64,000 nucleotides of DNA from Halobaculum litoreum (GCF_030127125.1 NZ_CP126156.1:2294001-2358000); one strand, 5' to 3'. Positions 41,377-50,124 are shown, counted from the first letter of the stretch. Made by a program: numbers and translations. The notes: generated by a model not told the origin, from the sequence alone.

Positions 41377-42069
41377 ATGCGACTGGGACTGCTCTCGGAC
41401 GTCCACGGCAACCGGATCGCGCTGGAGGCCGTCCTCGCGGACATGCCGCCCGTCGACGGCCTCGTGTGCGCCGGCGACGTCGTCGGCTACGGCCCGTGGC
41501 CCGGGGAGTGTGTCGCGATGCTCCGCGAGCGCGACGTGCCGACCGTGTTGGGGAACCACGACCGCGCGGTCGCCGGCGGGTCGACCGCGGGGTTCAACGG
41601 GATGGCGAAAGCCGGCGTCGAGTACGCCCGCGAGGCGCTCGACGACGACGCGCTCGCGTGGCTGTCGAACCTCCCCGAGCGGCGCACCGTCGCCGACGGC
41701 CGGGTCGCGGTCGTCCACGGCCACCCCGACGACCCCGACCGCTACACCTACCCGCACCAGATGTCCGAGCGGCTGCTGGCGCGGGCGGCCGACCGGCTCG
41801 ACGCGAACGAGTGGGAGCTGGACGCGCTCGTGTTCGGCCACACGCACCTGCAGGGCACGGAGTCGTTCCCCCGGGGCGTCGTCGTCAACCCCGGGAGCGT
41901 CGGCCAGCCCCGCGACGGCGACCCGCGGGCGGCGTACGCGGTGCTCGACGTGGCGGCGCGGGAGGTCGACCTGCGGCGGGTCGCGTACGACGTCGAGGCC
42001 GTCGCCGAGGCGGTGGCGGAGGCGGGGCTCCCCGAACGGATCGGCAGCCGCCTGTTCGAGGGGGAGTGA
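41377..42069 (+). CDS. Metallophosphoesterase (YfcE/MJ0936-like)
   Basis: The 230-residue protein has the calcineurin-type motifs in order: LLSDVHGNRIALEAVL (8-22), GDVVGYGPWP (about 34-43), GNHDRAV (59-65), VHGHPDDP and FGHTHLQG, ending NPGSVGQPRDGD. It is a di-metal phosphodiesterase whose substrate is unknown. It follows purO by 54 bp and could share its transcript. Confidence 0.87.
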   Translation: MRLGLLSDVHGNRIALEAVLADMPPVDGLVCAGDVVGYGPWPGECVAMLRERDVPTVLGNHDRAVAGGSTAGFNGMAKAGVEYAREALDDDALAWLSNLPERRTVADGRVAVVHGHPDDPDRYTYPHQMSERLLARAADRLDANEWELDALVFGHTHLQGTESFPRGVVVNPGSVGQPRDGDPRAAYAVLDVAAREVDLRRVAYDVEAVAEAVAEAGLPERIGSRLFEGE

Positions 42070-42114
42070 GGGAGGGATCGAACGGGTCCGTCGGACCGGC
42101 GGGGGATCGAGCGG

Positions 42115-42225
42115 CGGGTCGGGCGGCGGAGCGGGTCGGTGGAGGGTCGGGCGGCGGAGCGGGTCGGTGGAGGGTCGGGCGGCGGAGCGGGTCGGTGGAG
42201 GGTCGGGCGGCGGAGCGGGTCGGCG
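42115..42225. repeat. 27-bp tandem repeat, about four copies
   Basis: The unit GGTCGGGCGGCGGAGCGGGTCGGTGGA repeats four times with few changes, between the convergent ends of the phosphoesterase and DUF2391 genes. 27 is divisible by three, so open frames run through it, but there is no start or plausible protein. No ORB-like core is present. Confidence 0.8.
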
Positions 42226-42255
42226 CGGGCGGACGGGGTGGATCGCCGATCCCGG

Positions 42256-42696
42256 TCAGAACACGGAGTCGGCGGTCGCCGCGCCGATGACCGAGAAGAC
42301 GGCGCCGACGCTCATCGCCTTCAGCGTGATGTACACCTGATCGCGCATCGACACCGGCGGCTCGACGTGGTTCGGGATGAGCGTCGCGGGGGCGTCGAAC
42401 GACAGCGCCAGGATCGCGACCGAGAGGTACGCGACCGCGATGAGCGAGACGAACCGCAGGGGGATCCCGCCCACCTCGGCCTCGCGGTCGGGGTCGCGCT
42501 CGTCGTCGGCCTTGTAGAGGGCGCCGTAGCCGACGAGGAGCACGATGATCGCCGTCGTCACCGCCTGGTACCACTCCATCCCGACGGCGAGCCCCCACAC
42601 CTCGTCGGTGACGACGAACGGCCCCGCGAGGAGGAACCCCCCGACGATCTGTTGGGCGGTGTCGGCGAGGGCGAACCGCCTGCTGCGTCCGACCAT
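42256..42696 (-). CDS. DUF2391 integral membrane protein
   Basis: The 146-residue protein has four hydrophobic helices and matches the DUF2391 pattern (TAQQIVGGFLLAGPFVVTDEVW at the start; ITLKAMSVGAVFSVIGAATADS at the end). The function is unknown. GTTTTTATTCCC about 25 nt upstream of ATG 42696 is a clear TATA box for a leaderless message. Confidence 0.8.
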   Translation of the reverse strand: MVGRSRRFALADTAQQIVGGFLLAGPFVVTDEVWGLAVGMEWYQAVTTAIIVLLVGYGALYKADDERDPDREAEVGGIPLRFVSLIAVAYLSVAILALSFDAPATLIPNHVEPPVSMRDQVYITLKAMSVGAVFSVIGAATADSVF

Positions 42697-42921
42697 ACCC
42701 GCTCGTGTCGGGGCGGGAATAAAAACACCCCGTGACGGGGAACACGCCCCGAACGGACCGCGAACGCCCGAGCGCGGCGGTTTCCCGCGCTGACGACCCG
42801 GACCGGCGGTCGACGGGAGGCACGGGGACGACCCGCCGATCGCGTCGTGTCGGCCGACCGCACCGCGGCGACCATTGCGACAGAGGACAGGGTTAAACAG
42901 CGACCCGTGTTATCCGGCGGC

Positions 42922-42978
42922 ATGAATCTCCGAGAATCTCACGTACGTCCACCGGTCCGAACCGGGGTGGGCGCCTGA
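42922..42978 (+). CDS. Possible 18-residue leader ORF of aspartate kinase
   Basis: ATG 42922 opens MNLRESHVRPPVRTGVGA and stops at TGA 42976-42978, which shares its A with the ATG of aspartate kinase (TGATG). GGGTTAAACAG at 42889-42898 is a TATA-like box about 27 nt before this ATG, so the transcript would start at the leader ORF rather than at ask. It is too short to judge by codon use. It may be a coupling or regulatory peptide; it has no run of Lys, Thr or Met codons as in attenuators. Confidence 0.45.
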   Translation: MNLRESHVRPPVRTGVGA

Positions 42979-44159
42979 TGCGCGTCGTCGCCAAGTTCGG
43001 CGGCACCTCGCTGGGGTCGGGCGACCGCGTCGAGCGCGCGGCCGACTCGATCGCGGCGGCCGTCGAGGAGGGACACGAGATCGCCGTCGTCGCCAGCGCG
43101 ATGGGGTCGACCACCGACGACCTGCTCGACGAGATCACCTTCCAGGTCGGCGACCAGGACCGCGCGCAGATCGTCTCGATGGGCGAGCGCACCTCCGTCC
43201 GGATGCTCAAGGCCGCCCTCTCGGCCCGCGGCGTCGACGCCGTCTTCCTCGAACCGGGCGTCGACGACTGGCCCGTCATCACCAACGACGTCGGCGAGGT
43301 CGACGTCGAGGCGACGAGGGAGCGCGCGGCCGCGCTGGCCGCGAAGCTCGACGGCGTCGTCCCCGTCATCACGGGCTTCCTCGCGCAGACGCTCGACGGC
43401 GAGGTGACGACGCTCGGCCGCGGCGGCTCCGACACGACCGCCGTCATGCTCGGGAAGTACATGGACGCCGACGAGGTCGTCATCGTCACCGACGTCGAGG
43501 GCGTGATGACGGGCGACCCCCACGTCGTCGAGGGCGCGCGCAACGTCGCGCGCATCACCGTCGACGAGCTCCGCAACCTCTCGTTCCGCGGCGCCGAGGT
43601 GATCGCGCCCAGCGCGCTCGTGTACAAGGACGAGGGGCTCGACGTGCGCGTCGTCCACTACCAGCACGGCGACCTGCTCGGCGGCGGCACCCGCATCGAG
43701 GGGAGCTTCGAGAACCTCATCGACATGCGCGAGGAGGAGCTCGCGTGCATCACGGTCGCCGGCCGCGCCATCCGGAACCGGCCGGGGATCCTCGCCGACC
43801 TCTCGGAGGCGCTCCGGGAGGAAGGGATCAACATCGACGCCGTCGCCTCCGGGATGGACTCGGTGACGTTCTACGTCGACACCGCCGCCGCCGAGCGCGC
43901 CGAGGCGGCGCTCCACGACGAAGTGGTCGTCGGCGACGGCTCGCTCTCGTCGGTGTCCACCGAGGGCGGCTACGCCGTCATCCGCGTCATGGGCGGGGAG
44001 CTCCCGAACCGGCCGGGCGTCGTCTCCGACATCGTCGGCCCCATCGCCGAGGCCGGCATCACCGTGCAGGACATCATCACCTCCGCCACCTCCGTCGCCA
44101 TCTTCGTCGCGTGGGACGACCGCGAGGAGGTGCTCGGGATCGTCCAAGACGAGTTCTGA
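42978..44159 (+). CDS. lysC: Aspartate kinase
   Basis: The 393-residue enzyme phosphorylates aspartate at the start of Lys/Thr/Met synthesis. The kinase domain begins VVAKFGGTSLGSGDRV (2-17) with TLGRGGSDTTAV, and two C-terminal ACT domains (about 260-393; CITVAGRAIRNRPGILADL and AVIRVMGGELPNRPGVVSDI) point to feedback control. The ATG overlaps the leader ORF stop. In Haloferax the aspartate kinase gene is also near oriC1. Confidence 0.94.
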   Translation: MRVVAKFGGTSLGSGDRVERAADSIAAAVEEGHEIAVVASAMGSTTDDLLDEITFQVGDQDRAQIVSMGERTSVRMLKAALSARGVDAVFLEPGVDDWPVITNDVGEVDVEATRERAAALAAKLDGVVPVITGFLAQTLDGEVTTLGRGGSDTTAVMLGKYMDADEVVIVTDVEGVMTGDPHVVEGARNVARITVDELRNLSFRGAEVIAPSALVYKDEGLDVRVVHYQHGDLLGGGTRIEGSFENLIDMREEELACITVAGRAIRNRPGILADLSEALREEGINIDAVASGMDSVTFYVDTAAAERAEAALHDEVVVGDGSLSSVSTEGGYAVIRVMGGELPNRPGVVSDIVGPIAEAGITVQDIITSATSVAIFVAWDDREEVLGIVQDEF

Positions 44160-44247
44160 GCGGCCGGGTTCTCGCCGCCGCCGCGCGCCGGGCCCGTCGG
44201 GCGTCGCCCCCAACGGATTTTAAGTCCGAGCGGCCGGTGTCGGTACC

Positions 44248-44841
44248 ATGGACTACACGCTCGCCGTCGGCGACGTCGACACCACCATCCCCGGCGGAAC
44301 GGGGGTCCTCCTCCTCCACCCGAGCATCGGCGAGACCGACCGCATCGACACGGACTTCCTGAAGGCCGACACGGACAACTTCCTCGTCGTCTCCACGCGA
44401 ACCACCGCCCGCGAGGTCGAACAGAAGCTCGAACACTACGACGTCGACGAGTCGCGCGCGGAGATCCTCGACACCATCTCCGTCGAGCGCGGCTACTCGC
44501 GGCGCAGTTCCGACCACTTCCACTACGTCTCCGCGCCGGACGACCTCGACGGCGTGGTCGAGCAGGTAGAACGCTTCCTCTCGTCGCACGCCGGGAAGCG
44601 CCGCCTCAGCGTCGACTCGCTCACCGAGTTGGCGTACTACGCGGACGTCGACGGGGTGTACGACGCCACCGTCGAGATGCTCGACCTGCTCGGCGAACAC
44701 GACGCCGTCGGCCTGTTCCACCTCTCCCACGAGGTCCACGACGACGACGTGCTCGACCGTTTCCGGTCGCTGTTCGACGTGGTGATCGACCTCGACGACG
44801 GCGGCGACGTGACGGTGAGCGTCGACCTCGACGAGGAGTAG
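44248..44841 (+). CDS. KaiC/RecA-like domain protein lacking Walker A, hypothetical
   Basis: The 197-residue protein starts YTLAVGDVDTTIPGGTGVLLLHPSIGETDRIDTDFLK, a RecA/KaiC-like beginning without the GxxGxGKT P-loop. It ends with alternating acidic strands (VVIDLDDGGDVTVSVDLDEE). Similar haloarchaeal proteins are called HTR-like; I cannot assign a function. A TTTTAAGTCC box at 44218-44226 lies about 27 nt before the ATG, so the start is well supported. Confidence 0.7.
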   Translation: MDYTLAVGDVDTTIPGGTGVLLLHPSIGETDRIDTDFLKADTDNFLVVSTRTTAREVEQKLEHYDVDESRAEILDTISVERGYSRRSSDHFHYVSAPDDLDGVVEQVERFLSSHAGKRRLSVDSLTELAYYADVDGVYDATVEMLDLLGEHDAVGLFHLSHEVHDDDVLDRFRSLFDVVIDLDDGGDVTVSVDLDEE

Positions 44842-44876
44842 TCGCGGCCCGACTTCGAAGGGGACCGCCGGCGACG

Positions 44877-45739
44877 CTACTCGGCCAGTTTCTCGAACGT
44901 CTTCTCGGCCCACCGCACCGCGTAGTCGGGGCCGTGTTCGCGGTACGCCGCGGTGTCGAGCGCCGAGAACGGCGCGGGCAGGTCGAGGTCGTGTTTCACC
45001 GCGGCGCAGGCGTACTCCGTCGCCGCCGTGAACGACAGCGAGCCGGTGGCGACCTCCGCCGAGAGGTCGTCGAGGCGGTCGACGAGTCGCTCGCCCGCGT
45101 CGACCCACGCGGCGTGGACCGCGGGGTGGTGGCGGTCCGCCGGTGGGTCGCGGCCGGCGGCGGTCCCCCTGCCGCGTCTGCCGCGTCGACCGCGTCGGCG
45201 TCGGGGTCGTCCCACGCCCGGAACTCCTCGCGGGCTTCGAGTCCGACCCACGCGTCGAACAGCGCGGCGGCCAGTTGGTACGTCTCGTTCGGCCCGAGCG
45301 GCGTCGCCGCGTCGAGGTCGCGGTACGCCTCGCCGAAGAACGGGAGGAAGTGTTCGGGCACGTCGAGCCACACCTCGACGAACGCCTCCGCCAACAGGAA
45401 CCCGAGGAAGTCCTCGGGCGTCCCCTCGGCCCGCTGCTTGACGAGCACGGTCGGCGGGACGGTCTGGCGGGTCCACACGACGGTCCCGTCGCCGGGCATC
45501 CCGATGGTGAAGTCCGAGCCGGCGTAGCGCCGGAGCTGTGCGGGCGCGTCCTCGGGGAGCCACTCGGTCGGGTACGCCGCCGGGTCGAGGCGGTCGACGA
45601 GGAGGCCGAGTTCCTCGGCGGCCTCCGGCGGGACGGTCTCGAAGTCCGCGGCCGCGTCGAGGACGACGCTGTCCGGGGCGTACGCCTCGCGGACGGCCGC
45701 GACGTCGGCGCGCAGGTCGCGCCGCTCGAAGCCGGCCAT
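44877..45739 (-). CDS. Conserved haloarchaeal hypothetical protein, split by a one-base frameshift
   Basis: Two frames join at the C5 run 45165-45169; one added base would give AADAAGGTAAGRDPPADRHHP and one protein of about 287 residues. It is helical, with LKRYAGSDFTIGMPGDGTVVW-like and FLGFLLAEAFVEVWLDVPEHFLPFFGEAYRDL segments, and no motif I can name. It is followed upstream by a 29-codon ORF with no gap. Confidence 0.65.
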
Positions 45740-45829
45740 CTACCCGAACGCGAGAACGAGGATGATGCCGACCGAGAGGACGGCCGAGACACCGACGGTA
45801 CCGAGCACGATCTTCGTCGCCTTGCTCAT
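45740..45829 (-). CDS. 29-residue single-helix membrane peptide
   Basis: The ORF begins MSKATKIVLGTVGVSAV and is one hydrophobic helix ending in FG, with a stop directly adjacent to the ATG of the next gene (45739). The start ATG is at 45829, after a GGGGC segment and a TTTATGCACC TATA-like box about 25 nt upstream. Third positions are strongly GC, as in real genes here. The sequence looks like conserved small haloarchaeal membrane proteins, but I cannot prove it. Confidence 0.6.
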   Translation of the reverse strand: MSKATKIVLGTVGVSAVLSVGIILVLAFG

Positions 45830-45953
45830 GCCCCGACGTGGCGTGGCGTGGTGCATAAAGGCTTCAATACGCCGCCGCCGCGTCGCGCGGTCGCGGCGGT
45901 CCGTGGGTCGTTTCCTCGCGACGGGCGGCGTGACGCTCCCTCGGGGGACGGGC

Positions 45954-47465
45954 TCAGTCGGCGTCCGCCGACGCCCCCACGCCGGACTCGCGGGCGACGC
46001 GCTTCCACGCGTCGCTGTGGTAGCGCACGAGGTTGACGACCGCGCGGGCGTACAGGTCGCCGACGATGGCCGCGTACACCGCGATCAGCCCCAGGTCCAT
46101 CCCGGGGAGCGGGACGACGAGCGGGGCCAGCCCGACCGTCGCCGCGAGCGGGCCGGCGAACAGCGTCACCGCGTACCCCGCGGGGAGCGCCAGCACCGCG
46201 ATCGGCAGGCGGACGGCGTAGGTGCCGAGGAGGCCGCCGTACAGCGGCCACCGGGTGTCGCCGGCGCCGCGCAGGCCGCCGCGCATCGTCCGGGCCACCG
46301 CGAAGCCGGCGACGCCGAGGCCGAACACGCGGATGAACGTGACGGTGAGGTCGACGCTCTCGGAGCCGAACGCCGCCGCCAGTGGCCGGGCGAACAGCGC
46401 GATGAGCCCGCCGATGAGCAGTTGCGTAACGAGCGCGAGGCGGAGCGTCTGCCAGCCGTACTCGTCGGCCTCCTCCTCGTCGCCCGCGCCGATGGCCTGC
46501 CCGACGAGGGTGGAGGCGGCGGTGGAGTACCCCCACGCCGGCATCAGCGCCAGCAGCATCACCCGACGACCGATGGCGTACGCGGCGACGACCTCGGTGC
46601 CGAGGACGCCCAACACGAACAGGAACGGGAACCGGCCGAACGTCCGCGACAGCCGGGTGCCGGCCAGCGGGAGGCTCACCCGGACCAGTTCGCGCGCGAC
46701 GTCGGTGTCCCACTGCTTGCCCCGGACCGGGAGCCGCACGGAGTACCGCCCCGACAGCAGCGCCCACGCGAACACGACGCCCGCGAGGGTGGTGGCCGCG
46801 ACGGTGCCCCACGCGGCGCCGACGACGCCGAGTTCGGGGAACGGGCCGAGTCCGAAGATGAGCGCCGCGTTCAGCCCGACGTTCGTGGGGAGGGTGAGCA
46901 GCCGAACGTACATCGGCGTCCGGGTGTCGCCGGAGCCGGCGAGCGCCCGGGCGGCGATCATCGACCAGAAGCGGAACCCCACCGAGTACATCACCACGCG
47001 GAGGTAGTCGCCGCCGAGGGCGATGGTCCGCGGGTCGTTCGTGAGGACGCCGATCAGTTCCTCGCTGTAGAAGTGGGTGAACAGCGTGATCGGGACGGCG
47101 AGCGCGAGCGCGAGCCACAGCGACTGCTTGATCGCGAAGTTCGCCTCCGCCGGCTCGTCGGCGCCCTGGAACCGGGAGACGACGCTGATGGTGCCGGAGG
47201 TGAGCGCGAGCGCCAGCCCGAACGGGACGAAGTAGTACTGGAAGCCGAACTCCAGGGCCGCGATGGCGGCGCCGCCGGCGTACAGTCCCACCATCAGGAA
47301 GTCGGCCACCCGCAGGAGCGTCCGCAGTCCCCCCGTCACCATCACCGGGACGGCGAGGTCGAACGCCTCCTCGCCCTTCTCGCGGTCGAGCAGGCCGACC
47401 GCCGCGAGGAGGGCGGGGAACCGGAGCAGCGCCGACCGGACGCGCTCGCGCACCGAGGACAGCAT
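45954..47465 (-). CDS. MATE family efflux transporter
   Basis: The 503-residue protein has about twelve hydrophobic helices and MATE landmarks (EEAFDLAVPVMVTGGLRTLLRVADFLMVGLYAG, RALAGSGDTRTPMYVRL, TLVGQAIGAGDEEEADEYGW, TMRGGLRGAGDTRWPLYGG). MATE proteins export drugs or metabolites by Na+ or H+ antiport. It lies just beyond the 43-bp repeat array, convergent neither with nor coupled to oapC. Confidence 0.92.
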   Translation of the reverse strand: MLSSVRERVRSALLRFPALLAAVGLLDREKGEEAFDLAVPVMVTGGLRTLLRVADFLMVGLYAGGAAIAALEFGFQYYFVPFGLALALTSGTISVVSRFQGADEPAEANFAIKQSLWLALALAVPITLFTHFYSEELIGVLTNDPRTIALGGDYLRVVMYSVGFRFWSMIAARALAGSGDTRTPMYVRLLTLPTNVGLNAALIFGLGPFPELGVVGAAWGTVAATTLAGVVFAWALLSGRYSVRLPVRGKQWDTDVARELVRVSLPLAGTRLSRTFGRFPFLFVLGVLGTEVVAAYAIGRRVMLLALMPAWGYSTAASTLVGQAIGAGDEEEADEYGWQTLRLALVTQLLIGGLIALFARPLAAAFGSESVDLTVTFIRVFGLGVAGFAVARTMRGGLRGAGDTRWPLYGGLLGTYAVRLPIAVLALPAGYAVTLFAGPLAATVGLAPLVVPLPGMDLGLIAVYAAIVGDLYARAVVNLVRYHSDAWKRVARESGVGASADAD

Positions 47466-47535
47466 TCGGGTCGGATCGGTGCCGGCGCCGGCAAGGCTCT
47501 ACCGGAACCGGACGACGGCTGGAGAGAAGGGACCC

Positions 47536-47764
47536 GTTTCGGGTGGAACGGCGATCGAGGTCGGGAGGAGAGGGGGCCGGTTCGCGTGGAACGACCACCG
47601 AGGTCGGGAGGAGAGGGGGCCGGTTCGCGTGGAACGACCACCGAGGTCGGGAGGAGAGGGGGCCGGTTCGCGTGGAACGACCACCGAGGTCGGGAGGAGA
47701 GGGGGCCGGTTCGCGTGGAACGGCGATCGGGGCCGGACGAGGAGGCCGTCGGTTCGGGTGGAAC
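47536..47764. repeat. 43-bp tandem array of six ORB-like dyads
   Basis: GTTTCGGGTGGAAC (47536), four copies of GGTTCGCGTGGAAC (47579, 47622, 47665, 47708) and GGTTCGGGTGGAAC (47751) are spaced exactly 43 bp, about four helical turns. Between them the unit CGAGGTCGGGAGGAGAGGGG repeats. The first and last dyads match the core of the origin ORB TTTCGGGTGGAAC. 43 is not divisible by three, and there is no gene. The array lies between MATE and oapC, about 2.2 kb from the origin. Confidence 0.85.
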
Positions 47765-47779
47765 GCCGGCCGCCGTCGC

Positions 47780-48438
47780 TCAGCGGTCGTCCCAGCTCTC
47801 GGGCATCTCGATGACGTAGCGGCCGTCCTCGCGCAGCGAGATGATGTACTCCTCGCGGTCGTACAGTTCCATGAGGTTCAGTTCGTACTGGCCCGGGCTG
47901 ACGATGCGGATCGACTCGAACTGGTCGTTGAGCTTCTGTCGCAGCGCGTCGAGGTTCGGGTCGACCGGCTCGGAGTCGCCGCCGTCGTCGGCGGCCTCCG
48001 CGGCACCCCGGCGTCGGCGGTCGCGGACGACTCGCCGGGCTCCGGCGCCGCGGCGGCGATCTCGTCCTCGGAGACGATCTCCGAGCGGGCGCTGGCCTGC
48101 GCGCCGTCCTCGCCGGCGTCGGTCGCGGCCGGCGGGGTCGTCGCGCTCGGGTCGCCGTCGGCCGGCGTCGACCGCGACCGCTCCGCGGGAGCCGCCCGGT
48201 CCGCGACCGGCTCGGTCGCTGCGTCGGACCGGGTCGGCTCCGTCCGCTCCGTCCGCGCGGCGTCGGCCGGGGACGGCGACGGGTCCGACTCCGTCGCCGC
48301 GTCGTCCGCCGTCGAGGGGTCGCCCGCGCCCGCGGGCCGGAACTGGAACTTGTTGCCCCCGCAGTCCGGACAGCCCGACAGCATCTCCTTGGAGCCGTCG
48401 GCGAACGTGCGGCCGCAGTTGGTGCACTGGTGGGGCAT
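47780..48438 (-). CDS. oapC: OapC/ArvC-family zinc-ribbon protein, split by a one-base frameshift
   Basis: An N-terminal zinc ribbon has CTNCGRTF and CPDCGGNKFQF (C5, C8, C23, C26). A long acidic, Ser/Thr/Pro-rich linker follows, then a C-terminal domain VDPNLDALRQKLNDQFESIRIVSPGQYELNLMELYDREE. The two frames meet at the C4 run 48006-48009; one more base gives about 219 residues. It is the third gene of the origin-associated operon with oapB and oapA, 3 bp from oapB. Confidence 0.82.
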
Positions 48439-48441
48439 CGA

Positions 48442-48843
48442 CTACCTCCGGGAGACGAGCGCGCTGATGAGGTCCTCGTCTTTGTGCAGCGTCTCGATCT
48501 GGTTGGCCGGCCCGATCACGGTGAGCTTCTTCGGCGCCTCCTCCTTGCCGAGGAGGCGTCCCATCAGCCCCTGGTTGGGCTGGTGGGTCGAGGGGTACGT
48601 CTCGATCTCGATGCCGGAGAAGTCGTCGGGGCTGATCTCGGTCATCGTGACCTCGATGAGCTTCGACTCCTCCTCGGGCGACAGTCCCGCCTCGAGCACG
48701 ACGATGTCGCCGTCGCGCACCGAATCGAGGATGAGGCGGATCTTCTCCATCGAGGTGAGCCCCTCCATGCGGGCGCCGCTGATGAGGTCGAGTCTGACCC
48801 CGTCGCCGGCGTCGCCGTCGTCGGGTGTGGTTGCCTCGGGCAT
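48442..48843 (-). CDS. oapB: OapB/ArvB-family protein (DUF2073)
   Basis: The 133-residue protein matches DUF2073 (LDLISGARMEGLTSMEKIRLILDSVRDGDIVVLEAGLSPEEESKLIEVTMTEI). It acts with the GTPase OapA; the exact role is unknown. ATG 48843 shares a base with the oapA stop (TAATG), so translation is coupled. Confidence 0.85.
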   Translation of the reverse strand: MPEATTPDDGDAGDGVRLDLISGARMEGLTSMEKIRLILDSVRDGDIVVLEAGLSPEEESKLIEVTMTEISPDDFSGIEIETYPSTHQPNQGLMGRLLGKEEAPKKLTVIGPANQIETLHKDEDLISALVSRR

Positions 48844-49484
48844 TATCCGAAGTACTCCGCGATCTTCTCGTACACTTCGTCCATGTTGTCCCCCTCCAGC
48901 GCCGACAGCGGCACCGTCTCGTGTTGCGGGAACGCGTCGGAGATGCGCTTCACGTCGGACTCGTCGAGGTCGACCTTGTTCGCGAAGATGAGGACCGGCA
49001 GGTCCTGACTCTCGATGATCCCGATGAGCATCGTGTTCACCTGCGTGAACGGGTCCGTCGTGGAGTCGAGCACGTAGATGACCCCGTCGACGTCCTCGCG
49101 GAGCCAGTGCATCGCCTCGGCGACGCCCTCGGTCGCCTCGCGCGACCGCTTGACGGCGTCGTCCTTCTCCATGTCGTGGTCGAGGAACTCCTTGTAGTCG
49201 ACCTTCGTCGTCACGCCGGGCGTGTCGACGATGTCGATGGTGACGGTCTTCCCGTTCCGCTCGATGGTGACGTTCTCCTTTCTGCGCGCGCGACGCGTCT
49301 CGTGCGGGATGTGACTCTCCGGCCCGACCGCGTCGCCGGTCCAGTCGCGGGCGATGCGGTTCGCCAGCGTCGTCTTCCCGGCGTTCGGCGGCCCGTAGAT
49401 CCCGATGCGTTTGGGTTCCTCGTCGGCGAAGAGCCGATCGGTGACCCGTGTGATGCTATCCCTGAGATTGGTGAGCAGACCCAT
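48843..49484 (-). CDS. oapA: OapA/ArvA Era-like small GTPase
   Basis: The 213-residue GTPase has G1 GPPNAGKTT (about 29-37), G3 DTPG (IVDTPGVTT) and G4 NKVD (FANKVDLDES), with a G5-like SALEG. In Haloferax volcanii this gene is next to the origin and the GTPase has been reported to drive extracellular vesicle formation (name ArvA). A GGAGG Shine-Dalgarno just upstream of ATG 49484 is clear; the transcript seems to begin near the TTAAG box at 49548-49553, giving a leader of about 40 nt. Confidence 0.9.
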   Translation of the reverse strand: MGLLTNLRDSITRVTDRLFADEEPKRIGIYGPPNAGKTTLANRIARDWTGDAVGPESHIPHETRRARRKENVTIERNGKTVTIDIVDTPGVTTKVDYKEFLDHDMEKDDAVKRSREATEGVAEAMHWLREDVDGVIYVLDSTTDPFTQVNTMLIGIIESQDLPVLIFANKVDLDESDVKRISDAFPQHETVPLSALEGDNMDEVYEKIAEYFG

Positions 49485-49905
49485 CCTGGCCTCCGTGCGC
49501 CTCCGTCCCGTGTGGAGGGCGTTATCGCCCCAAACCAGCCACGCCACTTAAGCACTACGTCAGACGGGTTACGTCACGCTTTCCGGCTCCCGGGTGGCCG
49601 CCGTCCGGGGAGCGCTCGACCGGAAGGAGGGGGCGGGTAGGGTCGGCGTCCGGTCGGGAAGGGTACCGCTACGGGACTGGCGGTCCGGAACCGACGGCCC
49701 GAGCGTGGACGTCGCGTGTCGCCGCGAGGACGAACCGTGGCACCCGCGACCGGGGGCGGTTCGGCCGCTGGCGACGCTAGCGGCGTCGGCTAAGCGGACG
49801 GTCTCCTGAACGGTGCCCGTCCGGGAGCGGCAGCGAACGCGGCGGTCGTGTCGAACGGCTGTCCGTTCTGCCCGGCTGTCCCCCCGTCGAGCCCCCGAGA
49901 AGGAC

Positions 49906-49935
49906 ACCCCCACCCCCTCGTTTCGGGTGGAACCC
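49906..49935 (-). other. ORB element 1 with G-string
   Basis: Minus strand: GGGTTCCACCCGAAACGAGG, then GGGTGGGGGT. The G-rich end points away from the AT-rich segment, as known for halophile ORBs. It pairs in opposite orientation with ORB 2. Confidence 0.82.
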
Positions 49936-49969
49936 GCCTGAGGAGGTGGGTCGGGTTCCGGCGCCGCGG

Positions 49970-50064
49970 TTCTCTAGTTCACCCCACCACACAAAATAAA
50001 ACCAATCTGCTAGTCGTGCGGATATTGTTGGCTGGCATTCGATATAAAGATGCCGGCATCTAGA
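49970..50064. other. AT-rich candidate DNA unwinding element
   Basis: A 95-bp segment, far AT-richer than the rest, includes CACACAAAATAAAACCAATC and GCATTCGATATAAAGATGCC, the second a small stem with AT loop. It lies between inverted ORBs 1 and 2. Confidence 0.8.
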
Positions 50065-50094
50065 CGGACCCACCCCCACCCCCGTCCCCGTGCC

Positions 50095-50124
50095 GTTCCA
50101 CCGGAAACGAAGGGGTGGGGGGGT
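50095..50124 (+). other. ORB element 2 with G-string
   Basis: GTTCCACCGGAAACGAAGGGG followed by TGGGGGGG. It is inverted relative to ORB 1, with the G-string pointing away from the AT-rich segment. Confidence 0.85.

Noticed and set aside
42115-42225. CRISPR array
   Set aside because: The repeats are direct head-to-tail copies with no unique spacers and no cas genes nearby.
47536-47764. CRISPR array at the 43-bp repeats
   Set aside because: The whole 43-bp unit repeats, so there are no variable spacers; no cas genes.
49569-49913. Possible 114-codon gene upstream of the origin (minus strand)
   Set aside because: Ser/Arg/Thr-rich and not acidic, no promoter, and it overlaps the origin ORB; treated as non-coding.
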